DNA of 5,292 nucleotides from Loktanella sp. GTDB lineage: Bacteria > Pseudomonadota > Alphaproteobacteria > Rhodobacterales > Rhodobacteraceae. This document shows positions 1 to 5,292 of the stretch, piece by piece (the stretch's first letter is position 1; every line of letters begins with the position of its first letter). Made by a program: the position numbers and the translations under genes. Location of the stretch: positions 1-5,292 of the forward strand of contig PUNR01000244.1 of NCBI GenBank assembly GCA_003551805.1. Direction: 5' to 3'. The notes beneath the pieces were generated by a model. That model was given only the letters and a program-made list of their open reading frames with translations, was not told the origin of the DNA and did not search any database.

Positions 1-5
1 ACAGA

Positions 6-260
6 TTACGCTGCCTCCAAGGCTTCTTGAAGCTTCGCGGCGATCACCCCGCCCTGTGCCTTAGCGTAGACAACCGATATCCAGCGTTCACCGATCTTCT
101 TTTCTGAAGGCTTGTCGGGATCAAAATTGCTCCACTGATACAGAACATGGCGATCACCCTTTCCTGTGGTCACCAGGCTCCACCACTGGCTCTCGACGAG
201 TCGGGGATTTGCCGCGTGCGGGGTGGCTGCGATTTCGTGGATCAAGATACTTTCGGTCAT
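6..260 (-). CDS. Small unrecognised protein, 84 residues
   Basis: I do not recognise this protein. The frame reads from an ATG at 260 down to a TAA at 6-8. A GGAG Shine-Dalgarno lies seven bases before the ATG, which supports this start. The product is soluble-looking and shows no signal peptide or membrane segment. It has four tryptophans (W26, W27, W43, W60), a charged middle section (about 47-59, DPDKPSEKKIGER) and an alanine-rich, probably helical end (about 66-84). Codon choice is GC-rich and the frame is closed at both ends, so it is more than a chance ORF, but its short length keeps confidence moderate. It is transcribed divergently from the transporter operon, 665 bases away, so no functional link to transport can be claimed. 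Genes of this type are usually listed as hypothetical proteins. Confidence 0.55.
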   Translation of the reverse strand: MTESILIHEIAATPHAANPRLVESQWWSLVTTGKGDRHVLYQWSNFDPDKPSEKKIGERWISVVYAKAQGGVIAAKLQEALEAA

Positions 261-671
261 TAAATCTCCAATGTTTCAACAGCCCTCCTATGCCGGAAGC
301 CTTAGAAAGTACAGACGATCTACGTTTGCGCAGGGAAAAGCGAGAAGCTTCGGACCGCTGGTACCATTTACACGACCACCCATATTGGAAAGTAAGATAA
401 GCGCCCTAACGGTCAAATAGGTCATTCGCTACACCAGCAAACTTTTAGGAGATGCAGCTTCCAAAGGAGAAACTGATTATTGCACCATCAACGCCCTACT
501 CCACGACCTTGCAAGGATGAACTCAAATTGCTCGAGGGGATCCGGCTCGGCAACTATATTTTGTGATATCCGCAATATATTGAACCACGGGTTGTGAATT
601 TTACCTCTGTGATGGTATTGGTGCCCCTGCGGTATCCTGCACCGAAAGTTCAGGTCAGGACGTTTGCGACA

Positions 672-715
672 CATTGCTGAAGTTCCGCACGCAGGATCGC
701 GATACGTCAGCAATG
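672..715. repeat. Perfect 9-base inverted repeat upstream of the operon
   Basis: CATTGCTGA at 672-680 is matched exactly by its reverse complement TCAGCAATG at 707-715, separated by 26 bases. The spacing between half-site centres is 35 bases. The arms could bind two dimers or two monomers of a regulator, or could form a stem in RNA if transcription starts upstream. A separate 8-base palindrome (ATCGCGAT, 696-703) lies within the spacer but off-centre. The repeat is seen directly; a regulatory role is inference. Confidence 0.4.
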
Positions 716-792
716 AAGAAAGTGCGCTTGGTCATCTACATTGGTCACGCATCAAGCCCGGGTATTCACCGGCGGGAAACGAACAATAGAGG

Positions 793-842
793 TTGCACCT
801 TAGAGTGCTGTAAACGGACACGCGTCTGCAATAATCTTGCAC
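793..842. promoter_or_regulatory. Candidate operator pair (TTGCAC repeats within two dyads)
   Basis: TTGCAC occurs at 793-798 and again at 837-842, so the two copies are 44 bases apart, roughly four helical turns. The first lies in a GCAC-N6-GTGC dyad (795-808). The second lies in a perfect TGCAA-N5-TTGCA dyad (827-841). The pair ends 83 bases before the binding-protein ATG, where an operator or activator site would be expected. No regulator gene is in the window to pair with it, and such short dyads also arise by chance. Confidence 0.25.
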
Positions 843-885
843 GGCTGTTCGACCGTATTCGTTTCTGAAATGGCAGCGCGCCTGA

Positions 886-899
886 CACCGCTTGCGGTG
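886..899 (+). promoter_or_regulatory. Short dyad just upstream of the binding-protein ribosome site
   Basis: CACCGC and GCGGTG form a perfect 6-base dyad with a TT centre, ending 13 bases before the GAGGGA Shine-Dalgarno (913-918). On DNA it would make a compact operator. In RNA it could fold as five pairs with a four-base loop in the leader and affect mRNA stability or ribosome access. Which of these applies, if either, cannot be told from sequence. Confidence 0.3.
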
Positions 900-925
900 C
901 GTCTGCACGAAAGAGGGAACGACAA

Positions 926-1867
926 ATGACAAGAATGAACATGCTCATGGCGAGTGCCGCCGTGACTGCGATGACGGCTACCATTGCCAGTGCCGATTCG
1001 AGTGATCCCATTGTGATTCCGACCCACAACTGGTCCAGCCAGATTGTGATGAGCCATATCGTCGGACAGATCTTCGGTTCAGTCGGCACCAACGTCGAAT
1101 ACGTGTCGACGGACAGTCAGGCCGTCTACGAGTCGATCAGGCTGGGCGATGTCGCACTTGGGGTCGAGGTCTGGGAAGGCGCTTACGGCGCGTCCTTTGA
1201 CGCCGCGGTCGAAAAGGGCGGAATCCACTCTGTCGGCGAGCATGATGCCGTGACGCGTGAAGACTGGTGGTACCCCATGTGGACCAAGGACGCTTGCCCC
1301 GGCCTTCCTGACTGGGAGGCGCTGAATGACTGTGCCGCCGTCTTTGCAACACCGGAAACGGGTGAAAAAGGTCGGTTCCTTGGCGGGCCGGTGGACTGGT
1401 TGAAGCATGATCAGGAACGTGTCGACGCACTCGACATGGACTTCGTCGTGATCAACGCCGGGTCCGCTGCCGCGCTTTGGGCGTCGCTCGCCGCTGCGGA
1501 ACGCACGGGTGAGCCTATCGTGCTATTCAACTGGACGCCGAATTTCGCCGAAGCGGTCTGGCCCGGCGAGTTCGTGGAGTTTCCTGCCTGGGAAACGGGC
1601 TGCGATACCGATCCAGCGCTGGGGCCGAACCCGGACGCGGTATATGACTGCGGAAATCCTGCGGATGGTTATCTGAAGAAAGCCGCCTGGGACGGAATGG
1701 AAGACAAGTGGCCGACGGCCTACGCGGTCCTGACCGAAGTCAACTTCACCAATCCGCAGATCGCCGAAATGGCGCGCCTTGTCGACATCGAGGGGATGGA
1801 ACCTGAAGATGCCGCGACCCATTGGCTGGAACAGAATGCCGACATCTGGACCGGTTGGACCGACTGA
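926..1867 (+). CDS. Periplasmic substrate-binding protein of a glycine betaine/TMAO-type ABC importer
   Basis: This 313-residue protein captures the solute in the periplasm and hands it to the permease. Residues 1-23 look like a Sec signal peptide: a short basic start, an Ala/Met-rich core and cleavage after A21-S22-A23. There is no lipobox cysteine, so the mature protein should be soluble. The rest fits the OpuAC family fold and its length is close to E. coli ProX. It is rich in tryptophan (W36 in HNW, W83 in EVWEG, W114/W115/W119 in EDWWYPMW, W185, W203, W212), as expected for an aromatic cage around a methylated ammonium group. Cysteine pairs C124/C136 and C226/C242 may form disulfides. 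ATG 926 is chosen because GAGGGA lies seven bases upstream; Met4, Met6 and Met8 are less well placed. It heads the operon. I recall similar sequences among Roseobacter TMAO-binding proteins (TmoX), but betaine, choline or carnitine remain possible. Confidence 0.93.
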   Translation: MTRMNMLMASAAVTAMTATIASADSSDPIVIPTHNWSSQIVMSHIVGQIFGSVGTNVEYVSTDSQAVYESIRLGDVALGVEVWEGAYGASFDAAVEKGGIHSVGEHDAVTREDWWYPMWTKDACPGLPDWEALNDCAAVFATPETGEKGRFLGGPVDWLKHDQERVDALDMDFVVINAGSAAALWASLAAAERTGEPIVLFNWTPNFAEAVWPGEFVEFPAWETGCDTDPALGPNPDAVYDCGNPADGYLKKAAWDGMEDKWPTAYAVLTEVNFTNPQIAEMARLVDIEGMEPEDAATHWLEQNADIWTGWTD

Positions 1868-1884
1868 TACCGCCAGTAAGTATT

Positions 1885-1913
1885 GTCTCCGCCCGGAAAT
1901 GCAGGGCGGAGAC
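1885..1913 (+). promoter_or_regulatory. Intercistronic stem-loop between binding-protein and ATPase genes
   Basis: GTCTCCGCCC (1885-1894) and GGGCGGAGAC (1904-1913) form a perfect 10-pair GC-rich stem around a nine-base loop, starting 17 bases after the binding-protein stop codon. The following bases (1914-1928) are AT-rich but lack an uninterrupted T run, so it is at best a leaky terminator. Such hairpins between the binding-protein gene and the membrane genes of ABC operons commonly protect the upstream message from 3' exonucleases or partly stop transcription. Either would give the excess of binding protein these systems need. The structure is seen directly; its action is inferred from other operons. 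Confidence 0.75.
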
Positions 1914-1939
1914 CATTTAAATTTCTTTAAGGACTATCC

Positions 1940-2974
1940 ATGATCGCGCAACAACCCGTCATCTCGTGCCAGAATGTCTGGAAGCTTTTTGGCCCCGCTC
2001 CGGCAGATTACATGTCCGGCATGCAGGACACTCCCGATCCCGAGACGATGCAAGCGGCCGGATACGTGGCCGCGGTGAGGGATGTGACACTGGATGTCTT
2101 TCCGGGCGAGATTCTTGTCGTCATGGGGTTGTCGGGATCGGGTAAATCCACACTGCTGCGGTGCATGTCGCGCCTTCTCGACATCTCCAGCGGCACCATC
2201 AAGGTCGACGGGCAGGACATCGGCGCGCTGTCCGAAAGGGCGCTGATCGAACTTCGGCGCAACAAGATGGGCATGGTGTTCCAGAATTTCGGACTGCTGC
2301 CGCACCGCACGGTGCTGGGCAACGTTTCCTTCCCGCTCGAAATGCGCGGTCAGGATCGGCACGACCGCCGCGACCGCGCGCTTGAAGTGATCGAGCTTGT
2401 CGGCCTCGCGGGACGCGAAGATCACTTTCCACATGAACTGTCGGGCGGCCAGCAACAACGCGTCGGGATTGCCCGCAGTCTCGCCATCGAGCCGGACATC
2501 TGGTTTCTGGATGAACCCTTCTCGTCGCTAGACCCGCTGATCCGCAGCGAGATGCAGGAGGAATTTCTGCGTCTCCAGGCCGGGTTGGGCAAGACCATCG
2601 TTTTCATCACCCATGATTTCGACGAGGCATTGCGCCTCGCGGACCGAATCGCGATCATGAAGGATGGGATCGTGGTCCAGTGCGATACTCCGGAAAAGGT
2701 CGTGCTTGAACCCGCCACACCCTATGTCGCCAAGTTCACGGAAAACATCGACAAGGCCCGCGTCGTGCGCGCTGGCGCAATGATGGTGCAAGGGATCGCC
2801 GGCATCGCAGCAAATGGCGACGCAGTGCTGGCCGACAGCACGCTGCACGAACTGGCCCGGACGCTGGTGGACGATGACCGCGACATCCTGCCCGTCGAGG
2901 GGGCGGACGGCAAGATCATCGGAATGCTGGACCGGCAGGACGCGCTTGATCTGGTGGTGGGCACCCGCACATGA
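1940..2974 (+). CDS. ABC importer ATPase, ProV/OpuAA-like, with shortened C-terminal regulatory domain
   Basis: This 344-residue cytoplasmic subunit hydrolyses ATP to power import. All nucleotide-binding motifs are present in order: Walker A GLSGSGKST (63-71), Q-loop Q115 in VFQNFG, signature LSGGQ (167-171), Walker B WFLDE (188-192), D-loop SSLD (195-198) and H-loop H225 in ITHD. The insert before Walker A (about 18-44, FGPAP through Tyr-Val-Ala-Ala-Val-Arg) and the phrases MGLSGSGKST, LDPLIRSEMQ and TIVFITHDFDEA are typical of the ProV branch rather than amino-acid or sugar importers. After about 270 there is room for only one CBS-like unit (about 290-340, including ILPV and GKIIGMLDRQDAL). 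E. coli ProV is about 400 residues and has two CBS units. The start ATG has TAAGGA six bases upstream (1928-1933). Its stop codon overlaps the permease start. The corresponding Roseobacter TMAO-transport gene is called tmoV in my recollection. Confidence 0.95.
   Translation: MIAQQPVISCQNVWKLFGPAPADYMSGMQDTPDPETMQAAGYVAAVRDVTLDVFPGEILVVMGLSGSGKSTLLRCMSRLLDISSGTIKVDGQDIGALSERALIELRRNKMGMVFQNFGLLPHRTVLGNVSFPLEMRGQDRHDRRDRALEVIELVGLAGREDHFPHELSGGQQQRVGIARSLAIEPDIWFLDEPFSSLDPLIRSEMQEEFLRLQAGLGKTIVFITHDFDEALRLADRIAIMKDGIVVQCDTPEKVVLEPATPYVAKFTENIDKARVVRAGAMMVQGIAGIAANGDAVLADSTLHELARTLVDDDRDILPVEGADGKIIGMLDRQDALDLVVGTRT
2971..2974 (+). promoter_or_regulatory. ATGA stop-start overlap coupling ATPase and permease translation
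   Basis: The permease ATG (2971-2973) shares bases with the ATPase TGA (2972-2974). The only purine-rich sequence just upstream is GGTGGTGGG, a poor Shine-Dalgarno. Permease synthesis therefore probably depends on ribosomes finishing the ATPase, which would tie the output of the two membrane-complex subunits together. Confidence 0.75.
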
Positions 2975-4926
2975 ATGCACTCTTGGCATATGTCGCACAA
3001 CCGGCGGCACGAAACCAGCGCCTGAGTATCGTCGTCATCCTAGTTGCCGCTGCCATCACCATGGCGCTGGGACGCGGCATGCTTCCCGACAGCCTGATCC
3101 GTCCGCCGGAGTGGATGATCCTGCCACTGGCTGACTGGATCAACGCATTTTTCGATTTTCTGCGCGACGACATGGGGATGCTCGCGGTCACGCGCAGCAT
3201 AGCAGGTGGCGTTGAGACGCTTCTCGATGTCACCGCGAACCTGCTTTACGGCAAAAACAGATGGCCTTGGCTCGGCCCGATCCCGTGGTCGGTCGTTGCG
3301 ATCACCGCCGCCGTCATCGGCTACGGCTTGGGCGGCACGAAGCTTGCTGTCCTGGCTGGCGCAACATTCCTGTGGGTCGCCCTGATGGGGCAATGGCAAT
3401 GGGCGATGGAGACGCTTTCGGTGATCGTCGTCGCGGCCCCGGTGTCGGTCCTGCTCGGGCTGCTGGTGGGTATTTCCGCATGGCGCTCGCGCAGGCTGGC
3501 GGCGGTGCTGAACCCGATCCTCAACATCGCGCAGTCGCTTCCGCACTTCGCCTACATGATCCCGGTCGTCGTCTTCATCGGCGTGGGGCCAAAGGCAGGG
3601 GCCATCGTGACGATCATCTTCTCGGTGCCTCCGATGATCCGCATGACCTTGCTCGGACTGCAAAAGGTGCCGGATGAGGTCATCGAAAGCGGGAAGATGT
3701 GCGGTGCGACGGGCTGGCAGCTTTTGCTGCGCACCCGCCTGCCCACGGCGCGCACCGATATCCTGATCGGGGTCAATCAGGTGATCATGCAATGTCTGGC
3801 GATGGTGGTTCTTGCCAGCTTCATCGGGATGCCGGGACTGGGGCAGAAGCTGCTACAGTTGTTGCAGGCGCTTCGCATCGGTCAGTCGATCGAAATAGGC
3901 CTGACGATCGTGTTGCTCGCCATTACACTTGATCGTTTCACGCGGGCCTGGGCGCTGCGCCAGCCGGTCCACGTCCCGCGCGGCATGCCTTGGCATGAAC
4001 GCTACCGCCTGTCGCTGGTCTGGCTGGTGCTGGTGATCCTTGCCGGCGGTCTGTCGCAGGTTTTCCCGCTTCTTGCCGAGATCGGGCGCGGGCAAGGCTT
4101 TTCTGTCGGCGCGGCGATCGATGTCGTGATGGACCGCGTGATCGTCGCCATCTATCCGGTGACCGACTGGCTGCGCTGGTTCCTGATCGTCTGGGTGTTC
4201 ATTCCAATTCGCGATGCATTTCTGTGGATGCCCTTCGCGGCGGTGCTGTCGCTTTTGGCCGCTGTTGGATATGCAGTCGGGGGACGTCGCTCTGCGGTCA
4301 TCTGTGTGGCCTTCTTCGGCTACATCGCGATTTCGGGCTGGTGGGACCGCACGATGATCACCGTCTACACGGTCGTCGTCTCGGTCGTGATCGCAGCGCT
4401 GCTGGCCTTTCCGACTGCCATATGGGCGACAGGCAGTGATGCCAGGTCGCGCAGAGTGCTGTTGATCTGCGACTCGATGCAGACCTTTCCCAGTTTCATC
4501 TATCTGATCCCGATGATCATGCTGTTCGGCGTGAACGACGTGGCCGTAGTCGGTGCCGTGGTGCTTTTCGCCGCGATCCCTTTGGTCCGCTACACGATCG
4601 AAGGGTTGCGCGGCGTGCCATTGGGTCTGGTGGAAGCAGCCGGAATGTCTGGCGCGACACGGCGCCAGATACGGCGCCACGTGCTGTGGCCGATCGCGTT
4701 GCCCACCATCATGGTTGGGGTCAATCAGGCGGTCATGTTCTCGCTTTTCATGGTCATCATTGCGGCCTTCATCGGGACACAGGACCTTGGTCAGGAAATG
4801 CAGCGTGCCTTGTCATCAGCCGATGTTGGCAAAGGACTGGTACTTGGCCTTGCCGTGGCAACCATTGGGCTGATGGTGGATCATCTGATCATGAAATGGG
4901 CCAGTACTGTCAGACCACCCAGTTGA
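2971..4926 (+). CDS. Double-length ABC permease with two fused membrane domains, glycine betaine/TMAO type
   Basis: This 651-residue inner-membrane protein forms the import channel. ProW-like permeases are usually about half this size or somewhat larger with one membrane domain; this chain has two. In the first half, probable membrane segments lie near 18-34, 105-120, 123-140, 147-170, 193-218, 270-287 and 305-320. In the second they lie near 346-362, 401-413, 418-436, 440-456, 461-484, 509-537, 580-602 and 620-637. Each half has a coupling (EAA-type) loop, at 238-258 and 554-574. The halves align without gaps at an offset of 316 residues from about 185 to 293 (P191/P507, G245/G561, GVNQ 267-270/583-586, LGQ 290-292/606-608). 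A polar linker (about 321-345) joins them. The ATG overlaps the ATPase stop as ATGA, indicating translational coupling; the upstream GGTGGTGGG is only a weak ribosome site. The first coupling loop is the less canonical (E239-S-G against E555-A-A-G). Confidence 0.94.
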   Translation: MNALLAYVAQPAARNQRLSIVVILVAAAITMALGRGMLPDSLIRPPEWMILPLADWINAFFDFLRDDMGMLAVTRSIAGGVETLLDVTANLLYGKNRWPWLGPIPWSVVAITAAVIGYGLGGTKLAVLAGATFLWVALMGQWQWAMETLSVIVVAAPVSVLLGLLVGISAWRSRRLAAVLNPILNIAQSLPHFAYMIPVVVFIGVGPKAGAIVTIIFSVPPMIRMTLLGLQKVPDEVIESGKMCGATGWQLLLRTRLPTARTDILIGVNQVIMQCLAMVVLASFIGMPGLGQKLLQLLQALRIGQSIEIGLTIVLLAITLDRFTRAWALRQPVHVPRGMPWHERYRLSLVWLVLVILAGGLSQVFPLLAEIGRGQGFSVGAAIDVVMDRVIVAIYPVTDWLRWFLIVWVFIPIRDAFLWMPFAAVLSLLAAVGYAVGGRRSAVICVAFFGYIAISGWWDRTMITVYTVVVSVVIAALLAFPTAIWATGSDARSRRVLLICDSMQTFPSFIYLIPMIMLFGVNDVAVVGAVVLFAAIPLVRYTIEGLRGVPLGLVEAAGMSGATRRQIRRHVLWPIALPTIMVGVNQAVMFSLFMVIIAAFIGTQDLGQEMQRALSSADVGKGLVLGLAVATIGLMVDHLIMKWASTVRPPS

Positions 4927-4955
4927 CAGAGCCTGATCAGGTAGTTTTAGCTCTG
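4927..4955 (+). repeat. Nested inverted repeat directly after the permease stop
   Basis: CAGAGC (4927-4932) pairs with GCTCTG (4950-4955), and a perfect palindrome CCTGATCAGG (4932-4941) lies inside. The position, immediately after TGA, suits an operon-end structure. The stem is only six pairs and no T run follows, so it is a poor candidate for an intrinsic terminator and may simply protect the 3' end or be incidental. Confidence 0.3.
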
Positions 4956-5292
4956 CTAAGGTGGGCGCATCGTGGTTTTTGGTATTCAGCCACAGCAGCA
5001 CAGCAGCACGATTGAAGCCGACGGCCCTTTTGTATGTATCGGCTGCTGTTTGCAACCGAGAGTTGGCACGATTTCGGAGATCGCGCATATGTATCCGGCC
5101 TGTTGATCGGCTCGCGGGCCGTGTCCTTGATGGGGTTCCGCACGCGCCTTGGTCTCATTAGCGGATAGGTCGATAACGACCTTAAGGGCCGTCAGCCTCT
5201 GGGGGCGTATTATCTCCGTTCCATGTTGTCCTCTCTATCGCGAACTCCTTGGTGACCGTGGAAGGTGTCAGATCGCTTCCATGGCCGCGTCT
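4927..5292. other. 3' flank without an intact gene; possible decayed - strand coding remnant
   Basis: No complete credible gene lies here. On the - strand, a frame is open from the right edge (5292) to a TAA at 5182-5184, 36 codons with protein-like composition (for example TPSTVTKEFAIERTTWNG). It could be the end of a gene entering from the right. A second - strand frame overlaps it and continues leftward (for example RLTALKVVIDLSANETKARAE near 5205-5143) before a stop near 4990. A third opens at ATG 5088 and runs back into the permease gene. Gene-like text shifting between frames suggests frameshift decay, or may be chance. A small dyad AGGTCG-ATAA-CGACCT (5167-5182) and a near-repeat of TATGTATC(C)GGC (5033-5043 and 5088-5099) are also present. 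I recognise no transposase or tRNA. Confidence 0.35.

Larger units (their letters stand above)
261..925. other. Long non-coding upstream region with short inverted repeats
   Basis: This stretch lies between the divergent small ORF and the transporter operon. It is visibly richer in A and T than the genes. No frame combines a credible start, a ribosome site and gene-like codon use. It does contain several short perfect symmetries: CAATATATTG (573-582), a 9-base inverted repeat (672-680 with 707-715), GCAC-N6-GTGC (795-798 with 805-808), TGCAA-N5-TTGCA (827-831 with 837-841) and CACCGC-TT-GCGGTG (886-899). The operon promoter must lie somewhere here, but I see no unambiguous -35/-10 pair. The length and lower GC would also fit remnants of a decayed gene. 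No tRNA, riboswitch or insertion-sequence end was recognised. Confidence 0.5.

Noticed and set aside
421..597. Open + strand frame of 58 codons with protein-like text (including LLGDAASKGETDY)
   Set aside because: It has no suitable start codon near its beginning (first ATG at 517), no placed ribosome site and lower-GC codon use. At best it is a gene remnant.
592..621. Promoter-like TTGTGA / TGGTATTGG pair with an 18-base spacer
   Set aside because: Only three or four of six positions match each consensus box, and it lies over 300 bases from the operon start. It is too weak to call.
477..713. Possible 78-residue gene on the - strand
   Set aside because: Its composition is arginine/cysteine/histidine-rich and not protein-like, there is no convincing ribosome site, and codon use does not match the neighbouring genes.
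674..868. Possible 64-residue + strand gene upstream of the binding protein
   Set aside because: It has no credible Shine-Dalgarno, overlaps the dyad cluster and resembles no family I know. It is more likely chance reading through leader sequence.
871..897. Sigma-54-like TGGC...TTGC
   Set aside because: The spacing between the GG and GC elements does not fit the required -24/-12 geometry.
3040..3792. Long 250-codon open frame on the - strand inside the permease gene
   Set aside because: It is a shadow of the GC-rich permease gene: rich in His, Arg, Asp and Gln with no domain, while the opposite strand shows clear conserved permease motifs.
3853..4680. 275-codon - strand open frame inside the permease gene
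   Set aside because: The same kind of antisense shadow, with low-complexity polar composition and no ribosome site.
4992..5009. Tandem ACAGCAGC repeat
   Set aside because: Only two 8-base units, which is within chance for such sequence, and there is no associated structure.

Overview
The window carries one clearly functional unit: a three-gene ABC importer operon of the glycine betaine/quaternary-amine (OpuA/ProU) class on the + strand, at about 926-4926. It encodes a periplasmic substrate-binding protein, an ATPase and an unusual double-length permease. GC-rich third codon positions, the Sec signal peptide, and the gene order binding protein - ATPase - fused permease point to an alphaproteobacterium, most likely a Rhodobacteraceae/Roseobacter-type organism. 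That taxonomic call is inference; the window has no rRNA or other marker gene.

Layout. Positions 6-260 (- strand) hold a small, unrecognised 84-residue ORF with a good Shine-Dalgarno. Positions 261-925 are a roughly 665-base AT-richer stretch with no convincing gene. It holds several short perfect inverted repeats that could be operators for the transporter operon. Positions 926-1867 encode the binding protein. A strong GC-rich stem-loop (1885-1913) sits in the 72-base gap before the ATPase gene (1940-2974). The permease gene (2971-4926) overlaps the ATPase gene by an ATGA. Positions 4927-5292 contain no intact gene. They hold short inverted and direct repeats, plus broken open frames on the - strand that may be remnants of a decayed gene or the tail of a neighbour entering from the right.

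How the genes work together. The secreted binding protein captures a small trimethylated or otherwise polar amine in an aromatic pocket and delivers it to the membrane channel. Two ATPase subunits drive import. The permease polypeptide contains two complete membrane domains in tandem (a gap-free internal match at a spacing of 316 residues), so one chain could supply both halves of the channel. The layout resembles the trimethylamine N-oxide transporter operon tmoXVW of marine Roseobacters, which I recall from the literature. TMAO is therefore a reasonable candidate substrate, but glycine betaine, choline, carnitine or a related compound cannot be excluded from sequence alone. No catabolic gene or dedicated regulator is visible in the window. 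I did not find a clearly new system; the fused permease and the control elements around the operon are the most interesting parts.
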